NCBI GenBank assembly: GCA_022559845.1
Contig: CM040125.1
Span: forward strand, 289,774,200-289,838,199
Source: Amorphophallus konjac
Taxonomy: Eukaryota > Streptophyta > Magnoliopsida > Alismatales > Araceae
Direction: 5' to 3'
Length of the DNA: 64,000 nt
Part shown: one piece after another, positions 20,216-30,734 of the stretch
How the letters are laid out: each line of letters begins with the position of its first letter
How positions within the stretch are numbered: position 1 is the stretch's first letter
The notes under the pieces: generated by a model
Told to the model about the DNA's origin: nothing
Database searches by the model: none
What the model saw: only the letters and a program-made list of their open reading frames with translations
Translations under genes and position numbers: made by a program

Positions 20216-20363
20216 ATATCGGTCTAATCTTCCAAAGCACACAACTCAGGTTCTTTCAATTAAGGCAATCTCATCTTATTCAAGCAAGTTTAGTAAAGTA
20301 TAAGTCGTGATAAATCAAATTCTGAAATGGCAATCTAATAACATCTTTTACAAGCAAAAGGAA

Positions 20364-21800
20364 TCAAGATACATTCGACTTCTTATCCGCAAGAGCGCGG
20401 ATTCTTCTTAACTCTTTCAAGTAATCTCGGCGTGTGTCGTCGTTCTCTTCAACTTCTGCTTGCCACGGACGCACCTTGCTGATCTCCCACATGGTTAGTG
20501 CGTTCCGGATCGCTCTTTCATCTTCCTCGGTCCCCATCTTCCTAGGTAAAAGGGGAGGGTAGTGTGATAGTGCAGAAACGCTGATTCGAGGTAATCCGAT
20601 CTGAAGATGGCATCGGTGCGGGTTGTAGATCGCCATGGTAGTGTTCCCTACTAGCTGGAGGTCGAGGCCTTGGCGCCGCTGTATTTTAAGAAGGGCACTT
20701 CGGAGGACTCTTGGTCGCATGATGAACTTGTCCATTGGTAAAGTGTTGAAGAAGAGGCGCCATTCATCCCGAGTTTTCTTATCCGCTGTCTTGCATTCAA
20801 CCTGAGGAGAATATCCAAAAGCCCCTCCAATGAAGAAGAGAGGATGGCTCCCGAAGATCCGGCTCGCCGAAGTTATATCTTCCTTAGGAAGGAATTTGAT
20901 TCTCACTCCTATCCAACACTCAAGGAGTATCATGGAACCGAACAAAGGCCCTCCAAGGCAAGCCGAGCTTAGTCCTTCATAGAGGTATGAGAGGACCGCT
21001 TGAGAAATAGACATACCCCGCCACAGTCCACTAATAATGCTAAGATTTTGGATATCTAAGAGGTGGTCGGTCGTGGAGAAAAGGAAGACCCCGCACAAGC
21101 AAACCGCCACCGCCTTGGCTATTGCTTCGTGTCTCTCCCACTTATTTTTACAGTGAGACACTATCCATTGTGCTATAGGGATCAAGTGAATGTGGCGCGG
21201 GCTGATCATGGTCCGCACGTCCTTTGGGTTATGAATGAAGTCGCTTAAGATCAAGGACGGATCAATAGGTTCTATTGTATAGCAAACCCGATCCTCATCC
21301 CCCGCCTTAGTCTTAGGAAGGGCTAGGTAGGTCTCTACCTCCTCCAATAGGACGGTTGCTTCAAATGAGGGGAAGATAAAGGTATGAGTTTGTGGATGCC
21401 ATAGTTCCACTAGGGCTGAAAGGCATGGCCAATCCAAAGACAATTTCTGGAAGTTTTTGCCTAGAACCAAGAGGGGTTGGAGGTGCCATGCTTTGAGGAT
21501 TGATACCACCTCTAAAGGGAGTGCCTTTACCATGGGAGCCACCCACTTCAGGTTGGAATAACACCTTGGGCCAGGAAGAGGCTTGAAGAAGAAAAGAAGA
21601 AGGAAAGTTACGAAGAAAATTAAAGTGCAGCAAAAAAAAAAAAAAAAAAAATCTGAACTTTAGATGAAGTCATGCAAGCTTACCACCCTTTGGACATTAG
21701 AGCTTAGATGCTTGGGGATCGAGGACAGCCGTTGAAGCTCCCCATGTTCCCTCCTTGCAGCCTTAGGGCCGGTGTAGATCTTCTCTGCCATAGCCGCCAT
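20364..21800 (-). CDS. Antisense gene A: plant mobile domain-like protein, two exons (444 aa)
   Basis: Exon 1 is 21800-21684 (ATG in context GAGATGG, 39 codons, donor GTG|GTAAGC). The intron is 21683-21582, with a long pyrimidine tract ending TTCTTCAAG. Exon 2 is 21581-20364 (405 codons plus stop). Both junctions are phase 0 and the frame runs through. A segment like LVELWHPQTHTFIFPSFEAT (exon 2) is the signature start of plant mobile domain proteins; the middle also resembles the DUF7745 type found beside plant gypsy elements. The C-terminal 70 residues are charged and probably helical. Host PMD proteins (MAIN, MAIL1) act in the nucleus in transposon silencing and genome stability. A role for this copy is inference. 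It lies on the strand opposite to the genomic RNA, between pol and gene B. The intron model rests on splice signals and the continuous frame, not on transcripts. Confidence 0.75.
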
Positions 21801-22737
21801 CTCGAAGCATCTCTTCATCTTGATTTCTGCTTGATTAGGGAGAATTCTTCAACCCTAGAACGGAGTTTTTTTTGTGCAAACTGCGATTTTGGGTAAGTTT
21901 CCCAAGTTGCTGGGGCTTTTTATTAACTTTGGAAGGATAAGATTGGAGTTGGGAGGCTTTATCTGAAATTTGGATAAGTTCTAGCAAGAGATTAAGTGGC
22001 TGAACCTCGGACTCTAAGCTCTCACGGCCGAATCCGTTTTTGGAAACGACCCAGACTCTGACGGTCTGTCGTAGGGCCGTTACTTCACTCTGGCGCGCCT
22101 ACCCTGGGCCGTCACTTTTTCTGTGGGTTGGGTTTTTCTTAAAACATGTTCTGTGGCTGTTTACGGTCCGGTCTCAGACCGTCGCCTTTCAACGGACGAA
22201 CCCTAATCCGTTATATCCTTCAAATCGCTCAAGTCTCTCTCTTCTGGGCTGAACGCCATGTAACGGTCAGGTTAGGACCGTCGTTTCGTTATGACGCGTC
22301 TCCTTCAGGCCGTCGCATTTTCTGCGAGTAGTTCTAAAACCATGTTCTGCCATGAATAACGGTCCGGTCTAGGGCCGTTGTTTTCTTTTAACGCTCCTAC
22401 CATGGGCCGCTATTTCTTCTGCAGCCCGGCTATCAGAATAAGATGTTTCATGAATGACGGCCTAAGGTAGGCGCGTCATTTGATTATGACGGTCCAAGAC
22501 CAGACCGTCATTTCCTCTGCTACTAAATTCAGGCAGTTAGTCTATTCTTTGCCTAGACCTGGTGGTCTTTCACATCTGTACACCACACCTTCTCCACACA
22601 AGCATTCATTCACACATACACATCCATCATGCGTACTTTCAATCACTCATTCATTCATACATCCACATAAAAAGTCAACAAAAATTTCATTTTCATAAAA
22701 GGGCATGTACAAGTGGTAAGAAAAGCATAAAAGTACA
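21801..22737. other. Spacer between antisense genes A and B
   Basis: Non-coding. It would hold the promoter of gene A and the 3' end of gene B. Most of it (22045-22520) is a dense ACGGTC-type motif array. No clear TATA box or AATAAA for the minus strand was seen. Confidence 0.6.
22045..22520 (+). repeat. ACGGTC hairpin-motif array, 3' region block 2 (densest)
   Basis: About a dozen motif pairs occur, such as TTACGGTCCGGTCTCAGACC, TAACGGTCAGG...GGACCGTCG and TGACGGTCCAAG...AGACCGTCATTT. Units are spaced about 35-45 bp with unrelated spacers. The half-words are often perfect reverse complements (ACGGTC / GACCGT). Confidence 0.75.
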
Positions 22738-25700
22738 TCATTCGGCCGGCTTATCAGTCGGGCCGCCCTCATCCTCTCCACCCTCGGGTTTCCTGGGTGG
22801 CGGTGCTATGGAAGCACTCTCCTCCTGCTGTCCTCTCTCTGCCCTCTCATTTCTCTGTTGGCCGGCGGAACTAACTAAGAAATCCCCAACCGAGCCACTA
22901 GGGGCAGCACTCCTATGAGCCCCGCTCCGGGAAGAACTCCGCTCTGGTGCCCGGCCTAGCATCCGGACCGTCTGCTCCATGGTCTGCAGCCTAATCTTCA
23001 GTGTGAAGATCTGGCGTCGCGTCTCCCGTGCCTCGGTCCGGTAGCGATCAAGATCCGCAGTCCCAAGGCGAAGGTCCTTCACCTCGGCCTGTGCTCGTGC
23101 TAAATCTGCTCGAAGTCGCTCCATCTCCACATCGTCCACATGACGAGGGGTCTCCGCTCTCAGTCGGGCTAGCTCTGCCCGCACGAGCTCCGTCTCTGCT
23201 CGAGCTCGATCAGTCTCGGCCCGGCTCCTCTCTACCTCTGCCCTCGCCTGGGTGGCCTCCGCCACTGCCGCTGCTAGCTCTATCGCCTGTAGATTGCATT
23301 TGCATTGCATATAGGTTAGTCATATAAATTTAATTAGCATAAGCATAATCATAAAGCATGTAAGTATCTTACCCGCTCCGCGAGGGTGGCCTCCGCCTCC
23401 TCGGCCCGGGCAATTGCCCGAGCAAAGTCAGCATCTCGCCCAACCCTGTCTCCCGCAGGCTGCGAGGACGACGATGGGGCGTCTGGTCCTGCTCGCTGAG
23501 CTCCCTCTGCTCGCTGCATTGTCATAGCCGAAGCATTAGCATCATGCATAATCATAGTCATATCATAAGCATTTAGAGTCTCACCAGGAGCTCCAGCGCC
23601 GTCCTATACTCATCCCGCTGCAGGATGGTAGAGTGGAGTAATCCCTCTAGCTCCGCTATCCGCCCTTCAGGATCGAGCTGCATATAGAAAACATAGGCCA
23701 GCATATCACATCCACATTTCATCATATAAAAGAGAGTTTTTAGTTTAGAATTGCATACCGGTCGTCGGGTACCTCGGTATACCCGGTCGCCGTAGTGTCG
23801 AGCGAAGGCCTTCAGGTAGGCCTCGTCGCTCTCTGCCCGCTCCTTCACGGCCCTGCCTCGCTGCCTCCAGTCGAGGACGTACTTTGCCTTCCGGGCGCGC
23901 CAATCCACGCTCCCGCTAATGCCCCTCGCCGACTTTCCTGGGCGATCATCGTTGCGGTGTGGAAAGGTCACCTCGGGCTGGTGTAGTCCCCGAGTCCGCA
24001 GGATCAGCCTGTAGTGAAGAGGCTCGATGATATGGATGCAATGCAACCATATGTCTCGCCCCCGGTACGATAAGGACGCCTCCACCCACGGCTGTCCTGT
24101 GTAGCCCTCGCTGCGGTACGGGGTCCATCTCACCTGAAAGCATTTCATTCATTTGTCAGCATTTGTCAGCATATAGAAGCATATAGAAATCATTTTGAGT
24201 CTCGGGCTTACCGATGTGTGTGGGTAGGAGTCCAGGTCCTCCTGGATCGTCCGGGTCAATCTAAGGATCGATCCCGTGTCCCTCGCCACCGACCATCGCC
24301 TCGCGATTGGTATGAGGCCGGGATGGAGTAATACACCTCTCCCAATGCCCGGGAGGTACATGTAGCTCCAGATCTGCATTTAGAAGTCAAGTCAGTTACA
24401 TAAATCATCAATCATAGCATACATCATGGCATATTAAAAAGCATTTAAGCGCATTTTTACCTGTAGGAAGGGCGAGAAGCCTCCCAGCATCGTCAGTCGG
24501 TCCGTGGTGCTCAACGAGTTAATCAGGAAGGCCAAGACCGCTGCTCCCCAGGCATATTTCCTCACTCTGCTCAGATCCTCTATCAGCGGCAGCAGTTTGC
24601 AGCTGATGACATCCGCCCGAGTCGCGAACAGGAGCTTCCCGAACAGCAGCATCAGGAAGCGTCTCAGCACTCGATCTCCCTCCTCTCCTGCCTCTGCCGC
24701 CACGCGAGGGCGCACCTGGTCAATCACTCTGCCCAGATGCTCCTCGGGCAGTTCCCCCACGGCAATCGCTGCCCCTCTCAGCCCCAAACTCTCCTGCAGC
24801 ACCGATCTCGAGAGCTGGGATGAAGACTGGCCCGGCCTGATCAGGTCCAACCCCAGTAGCTGCTGCGCTATCTCCCGATAGTCGCCGTATGTCCATCCCG
24901 TCACCGCGGAGCCATGGACCCTCAGTCCTGTAATCCTCGCCATGTCTTCTAGCGTGGGGATCATGTGGCCCCACGGGAAGATGAACGCCCTGCTAACTGG
25001 GTCCCACCTCTCGTGCAAAGCATACAGCAACGGCGTATCCATCCGGATCACCTCGATGCTGAGCATCTCGGCGAAACCCATCTCTGCGAGTCTGTCTCTC
25101 TGGTAATCGGGCAGTGCCTGGTACACCGCCCGAATCTGCAGCCATGAGATCCTCGATCTCCTCTTTCCCTGCATTGCATATTAGAGCACTAATTAGTCCA
25201 TTTGCATCATATAGACATTGCATAAACATTAAATATCGAAAAGAAAAACAAAAATTTGAAAATTGAAAACCCTAAAAAGAGTTTGGAACCCTGGCAGAAG
25301 TAACGGCCCTGGGATAGGGCGTTACTTGTCTCTGACGGCCTTATCCTGAAGCGTCAGAGAAGTGACGGTCGCTGGCGGGACCGTCACTTAGTCTGCCAGT
25401 AGGGAATTTCTCCCCTGCATCCCCATGATTTCTCACTTTGGCCAAATGGCCTACAAGTGTTCCTAGTGGGTTCATAGACCCATTTCTACCCTTATCCCCC
25501 ACATGCATTCATAAATAAAAACATAAAAATCAAAAATTTAAAAATTGGGGCGGAGGGCCTACCTCATGGTCGAGGACCTTCCTCTTCTTCTGCTCTGGTT
25601 CCTTGGGCTCCTCTGCACCCAAGGAGGCTTCGGTTGGTTCTTCCACGACCGTAGGGACCTCCTCCTCTTCCCTTGGCTCCCTTCCCCTTGGTTCTTCCTC

Positions 25701-25814
25701 CACGGGCGGTGGGGTGATCTCTCGTTCGAGCCGGCGGTGGAACCGCCTTATGGCCATCTTCTTTCCTCTCCCTCTCTTCTGAGGTGGTGGCTGCGGTGCC
25801 TCGTCGCCGGCCAT
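22738..25814 (-). CDS. Antisense gene B: plant mobile domain protein with C-terminal coiled coil, seven exons (759 aa)
   Basis: Exons: 25814-25563, 25168-24461, 24373-24212, 24133-23759, 23677-23585, 23513-23373 and 23286-22738, i.e. 84, 236, 54, 125, 31, 47 and 183 codons (last with stop). Every intron starts GT, ends AG and is in phase 0; introns are 394, 87, 78, 81, 71 and 86 bp, and four acceptors read ATGCAG. Exon 1 encodes a basic, then Pro/Glu-rich, leader. Exons 2-4 carry the plant mobile domain (for example ALHERWDPVSRAFIFPWG and LEDMARITGL in exon 2; a WLHCIHIIEPLHYRL segment in exon 4). Exons 5-7 give a long Ala/Arg/Glu coiled coil and a low-complexity tail. All seven frames join without a stop in a young element, which suggests recent selection. 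It is opposite to the genomic RNA. Function is unknown. Confirmation needs spliced reads. Confidence 0.78.
25169..25562 (-). other. Intron 1 of gene B, containing ACGGTC-type motifs
   Basis: Donor GAG|GTAGG, acceptor ATGCAG|GGA. The intron includes a motif block at about 25300-25392 (AACGGCCCTGGG...GGCGTTACTT, GACGGTCGCTGG...GACCGTCACTT). The neighbouring exons have none. Confidence 0.7.
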
Positions 25815-27051
25815 TGGAGGGTGGAGATGGAGGTCGCCGGTGGGTTTTCTGGTTTGGCGTTTTGGTTGTTTGAGCGTGAAATGAGACCGAACGGCCGTTC
25901 GGTTTGTTTTTTTTGAAAACTCAGGAGAAGCGACGGTCCATCGTTAGACCGTCACATAACTCTGACGCCCCCTCTAAGGCCGTCGCTTGTGACGACTGTT
26001 TTATTGAAGAATTTGAACCGACTCGGTGTTGACGGACTAGGCTTAATCCGTTATTTTTATGTGACGCTCCTGAGTCGGGCCGTTATATGCTTGCAAGTTT
26101 CTTGATGAATGAATGGTCCAAATTTAATGTTTAAACTTATCTCCATCATGAAAACATTTTGATGAGTTTATCACAATGGTTATGCCTTAACTATTATCAT
26201 AACTATCTTATTGGCTAACCTATTTATGAAAGATTATGAACAGAAGGCACGCTCTGCCGCTCGTTAGGCAGGTAAGTCAGGTATTGTATCTCGTTCCCTT
26301 ATCCCTTAATGCATTACTATATGTTATCTATAATATATTACCTCGAGAACCGGCTGGTCATTCAGGTGTCCTGGGATCTGATGTTCCCCTTAAACAAAAA
26401 TGATGATGATCTAAGTTCACATGAATAATCGTTGGATAGGCCGTTAGGTTGGAAAATTTGAGGATGACGGTTCTATCTTGCACGCCGTGGTTGCAGATGG
26501 TATCTTGACTCTGGTTTCCCCAATCTAGCAATATTATTCTCGAGTATCTTGTTATTTTATCTTTCTTTGCATAAACTTTGAAGATTTGTTTTTCTTTAGC
26601 CCAGCATGCATCATACGCATTCTTTGAGCATTCATGAGCTTCATTTGTTCAAGAGGTCTCATTGACGGTGAACAGCTGTGTTCTTGATCCTGGATAAGGA
26701 GAATTATTCCACTCTGAATTTGAAGATTTCCTTCGATTTGCTCGCTTGATCTGGTTGACTGAAGATTCCTGTCTGGAGTTTAGTCTCTTTCCTTTCCGTT
26801 GCCTCCGGCGGCCAGCCGTGTTTCCTTTCCTTAGTTAATTAAATCCTCCAGACTTGCGTCCTTTGGTTAGCTATTTCCTTGTGATCAGTTTTGAAGTTTT
26901 TCCAGAAAATTCTTATCGCTTGTTGGTGAAGAACGGGTGTCGTTTACCTTAACGCCCTCTTTTTGATCCACTCCGCTTCATTTCCGCTTCATCTCCATGT
27001 TCCATTTCACTTTCGCTTCACTTCCGCTCCTTCCCCTGCAAAGAGGACGTT
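25815..27051. other. Region between gene B and the 3' LTR
   Basis: No conserved frame. A motif block at about 25930-26090 lies just upstream of the gene B start (GCGACGGTCCATCG...GACCGTCAC; GACGCTCC...GGGCCGTTAT). The rest is unassigned and holds the end of the genomic RNA upstream of the polypurine tract. Confidence 0.6.
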
Positions 27052-27064
27052 AAGGAGGGGCATC
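27052..27064 (+). promoter_or_regulatory. Polypurine tract of the young Tat element
   Basis: AAGGAGGGGCATC directly precedes the 3' LTR. It primes plus-strand synthesis. Confidence 0.8.
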
Positions 27065-28791
27065 TGTTGACACCCGTTTTATACCCAATAAGTCGGGTCA
27101 TCTCCTTATTTATTCAATATGATGCTCTGAGTTGTTCACTCTTCATTGAATTCCTTTTAATCAGTTGAAGCCTGTTTTCTGGGTCTCAATTCCTGGATTA
27201 GACCTGGTTCCTGGTGGCACTTTGTTCAAGAGCTTGGCAATCCCTCCATTCTATTTTCTTGAAAATCAATGATAATAACGGTCTGGACTAGGCGCGTCAT
27301 TTCATAATAACGCATGAAGCCTAGGCCGTTACTCTTTGAAGAGTCCCAAGACTTAGGGCCTCGTTGTCCTTTGATAATAACGGTCTGCTCTCTAGCCGTT
27401 TTTTCCTTATGACGCCCTTTTCCCTGGCCGTTACTTACTTGCAGAGTCCTATTGTTTAGATCTTCTTCCCGTCGATCTTATCCTTTGGATAGGGTTGAAA
27501 ATGACGGTCATACCTTGATGCGTTACTTCCAAGTGGCGGTCTATCGTGCAACCGTTACTTCCTTCAGAGAGTCCTGACAGTTCAGGCCTTTTCTCTGCTA
27601 CTCCGTGGACGAGATAGGGTTTTGGATTGGCGTTATCTCCTTCAATTCTAATCCTCAGGACCTCTCGTTTGTTTCTTTGGACTCTTGTTGATATTATCCT
27701 CAAAGATTTGCTAAGGATTATCCTCCTTTCTTGGCTGATTTATCTTCAACTCGACCCATGAGTTTTGAAGGTCTATAAATAGAACCTTTGATTTCATAAT
27801 CAAGGGGGGAGATTTTTGATTCACGACGAAGTGCTGCCGAACCCAGGAGCCATCTTCATCCAGGAGGAGTTGCTTCCCACGTCCATCCATCTTCCAGTCA
27901 AGGGAGTACTTTTGTTTTTGATCTTTCAAGTTCATCTTTGCATGCTTGAGTTCTTCCTTGGTCTTTTTAAACAGAGCATTGTCCCTCCTCCTCCTCCACG
28001 TTTTTTCACTGTTGTTTTAAGCATACAAACATCCTCCCAACTTTTGAAAACGCCCAGAGGGGTTAAAAAACCAAAACTCCCCGGTAATTCCCTCTCCTTT
28101 TGATGTTCTTAAGTTCTTTAAGAATTGATGCTATGCTTGTGAAGAGGGTTGATTGAGGTTGTCTTGTCTTGTCTTTCTATTTCTTTGGTAGGTTTACAGG
28201 TTCATTAGCACGAGGCCCAAGTCTTCTAGCCGGCTGGAAGAGTTGGAGTTAAAAGAATTCAAGCTTTACTACTGCAGGTTGTCTGACGGTCTGGTTTAGG
28301 AGCGTCACTCTATTCTGGCGGTCTAGGGTGGGACCGTTATTTATAAGCGACGCACGGGTCTCTGGCCGTCACTTTCAAGCTGATCTGCAGGCTTTCTTTG
28401 GTTTTCTCTCCCGTGGGCGGGTGCTTCATCCTCCTATTTCCAAGGTATATTCGAGTCTTTGACTTGTGTTTACTTTGGTGGCGATCACATCTTTCCTTAG
28501 TGCTGGGCAATAGCTATTTCCTTCATCACATCTTTATTTCCTTGCTTGTTCCACCCCTAGTGGTGTGTTTTTATTTACTCCTTGCTCCACGCCCCGGCGT
28601 GTGTTTTTCCTTTTCCTTAGCGTAATTTGATTGAGATAGCATGCCCATGCTAGAGCTAGCTATGATTGCCTAGGTTCATGTTCACATGTTCATAGGTTTG
28701 AGCAGATCTTTGATTGCTTGTTTGTCATCTTGCCATATTACTTAGCAGACCTCAAAAGTAAGATCAAAGATAGGCAAACAAACGATCAACA
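27065..28791 (+). repeat. 3' LTR of the young Tat element (1727 bp)
   Basis: Nearly identical to 7919-9646: by eye three substitutions (27387, 27512, 28189) and one T fewer in a T-run. Same TATA box (27773-27782), motif arrays and inverted ends. Confidence 0.95.
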
Positions 28792-28796
28792 GCTGG
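28792..28796. repeat. Target site duplication GCTGG, right copy
   Basis: Matches 7914-7918. Confidence 0.9.
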
Positions 28797-29145
28797 CACG
28801 CCTCTAATCCGACGCGGGCTAATCCGGCGTGCTCACCACCCGCGCCGGTTTAACGCCACACTCAAAACCACTCTCGAAATATTGGAATAAATAGTGCACC
28901 CCCATTCCTATTTGGAGCCCAAAATCGGCGCGCCTCCCCTTCTTTCCCTTAACCGGCGTGCCCCCCCCCCCATTGTGCTTATTCCGACGCGCCATACTGT
29001 TCATTGGCCATTAATCGGCGCGCCCCTTGGCATCCCCTTATCCGGCGCGCCCCCTTGGCTTCCTTAAACCGGCGCGCATCCCACTTTCCATTTAACCAGC
29101 GCGCCCTATCTTCTCTTGGTGTCTCCTTAGACCGGCGTGCCTAAA
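28797..29145 (+). repeat. Dispersed motif array TTAAWCCGGCGCGCC
   Basis: About eleven variants occur, near 28797, 28806, 28822, 28845, 28922, 28951, 28979, 29011, 29038, 29065, 29092 and 29130, mostly about 27-32 bp apart in the right half, with unrelated spacers. The young Tat element inserted inside one copy of this word. The word is like that in the old Tat LTR (6370-6620), but flanking sequence does not align by eye. Confidence 0.65.
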
Positions 29146-29999
29146 AGAGAAAGAATGATTAACCAACAAGAGAAAAGGCTTTAAGCTAATGGATAAAACA
29201 AATGAAAGGAATATGAAGGCAATAATCAAAGATTACCCCTGCTATAACTAAAATTTTTGTTCCGGGGGCGCTGCCCCCCTTGACCCCCGCGACCTGATCG
29301 GGCAGGTCGAACCCCGCGACCTGACTGCACAGGTCGATCCGCGTGCGAGGGCACACGTTGGCGAGTTCGTGTTTCACACTTAACAACCCTCTCCCCCGGA
29401 CTATGCGTGAATAGAAAAGCAATGATGCCCCTTGGTATCGGACGTGGGCCTCGGAATCCCCGACATGGTCATGATCCGGGCACCTCTTGGGCCAATAATT
29501 CATCAGCTTGACCCACTTCTTCCGGGATCTGATCTCGCATCCGCATTAAACTTGCCGTACCTACAGCAGACATCCGTACGGTTTTATCGTCATCTTCGAC
29601 GCTACAAATGCGGACTTCCGCCCGAACACGAAATGGTCCGTGAGTGACCAACATATACGTATGTATGAACATTTTACGTCCCAACGTGGGTTTGTTTAAA
29701 CGTGATCCGAGATCGTTGTTCTCGCTTTGTTACCATGAATCTCAGGCCGTAGGGCCCTTATTCCCAGCAATCAATCAAGGGTGTTCCCCCGTATGGGGGA
29801 TGCAAATAACGCTGTGGCCTTTATGGCACGGTGGGTTTCGGTCCTGACCCGAACCACGCAATCGTCTGACTAGTCAGATCGAGCGCACCATGGGCTTCCG
29901 TGAAGCTCGAATAAATCGTCACTTTGTGACTGGCACGCCCTCGCACTAATAGATGAATTAACCCGATCAACGAACGAACCGATTCTTTCCGAATTTTAG
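29146..29999. other. Unassigned segment with a GC-rich hairpin and repeats
   Basis: It includes the hairpin CGGGGGCGCTGCCCCCC (about 29261-29277) and two direct repeats CGCGACCTGA...CAGGTCGA (29288-29312 and 29314-29338). No frame is convincing. It may be part of another LTR or leader, but I could not place it. Confidence 0.4.
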
Positions 30000-30390
30000 T
30001 GCATCCACAGGGCTCAAAGATTAAAAGGAGAGGGGGAGATGATGTGAGGGAAGAGGGTGGGAGACGAACGGACTTATGCAAATGCGAATGCAACTCAGAA
30101 CAATGGACCACGAATGACTAAATGAATGGGAAAATGCAACACACAACACCACAAATGGGCTTGGGGGTAAACCCAACAAAGAATATGAATGTGAGAGGGT
30201 TCCACCAAGATCAAACAAGTTGATATGATCATTAATTTTTATTTTCCAAAGTTTTGGTGGGCCCTTTTAATGATTTTAATTACGCATAGATCCCTCAAGA
30301 CATAGGTGCCCTATGGGAAGAGGCCAAACTTTGGGTTAATCTAAGGTTGTCTCCCTCAGACGTATGCAAATGCAAACCTAAGGGTGGAAA

Positions 30391-30455
30391 AGGTACAACC
30401 GCCAGGTGTCTGTGTCGGAATCCACGGCTCACGGGGACTTACAGAGGACCCGGGT
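30391..30455 (-). promoter_or_regulatory. Conserved leader segment, antisense Tat copy
   Basis: The minus strand reads CCTCTGTAAGTCCCC...GCCGTGGATTCC...GGTTGTACC, matching 10276-10337. Here the first part contains GTAAGT, a strong splice-donor look-alike. Confidence 0.5.
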
Positions 30456-30734
30456 AAGGTCGCCTAGTCGGCTCCAAGGAATATGGAGACGAGAGGATCC
30501 CCTACCAAGGTAGGAATGCAACTAATATGGTAAATACGAATGAATCCTATGTGCACCGGAGTGCATGCAAGATCTAGCCTAAATCTAACAAGCAATGATC
30601 AAACAAATATAACAATGATTATGCAACGTCAAATGAAGATCATGGGAGATCAAAACAGCACCAGATAAGTATGAGATAATGGGAAATAATAGCCGAAATG
30701 GTAATCATGGGTGCACTATAGCAGTAAAACATGG

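Larger units (their letters stand above)
18739..20363 (+). other. 3' non-coding region after pol
   Basis: No conserved frame on either strand. It includes an A-rich repeat (19489-19720) and an ACGGTC-type motif array (19940-20215). Confidence 0.6.
7919..28791 (+). mobile_element. Complete young 20.9-kb Tat-type Ty3/gypsy retrotransposon with antisense genes
   Basis: The element runs from TGTTGACACC to GATCAACA and is flanked by the 5-bp duplication GCTGG (7914-7918 and 28792-28796). Its order is LTR, primer site, 1-kb leader, gag-pro, pol with two RNase H domains, an 8.3-kb 3' region, polypurine tract, LTR. The LTRs differ only at 8241/27387, 8367/27512 and 9044/28189 plus one T in a T-run, which points to a recent insertion. 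No stop interrupts gag-pro or pol apart from the frame change between them. The 3' region carries two intron-containing genes on the minus strand. Size and the Arg-type primer site recall Ogre-like members of the lineage, which I cannot confirm without a tree. Confidence 0.95.

Noticed and set aside
23028..23327. Plus-strand frame of 99 residues
   Set aside because: Shadow of the last exon of antisense gene B.
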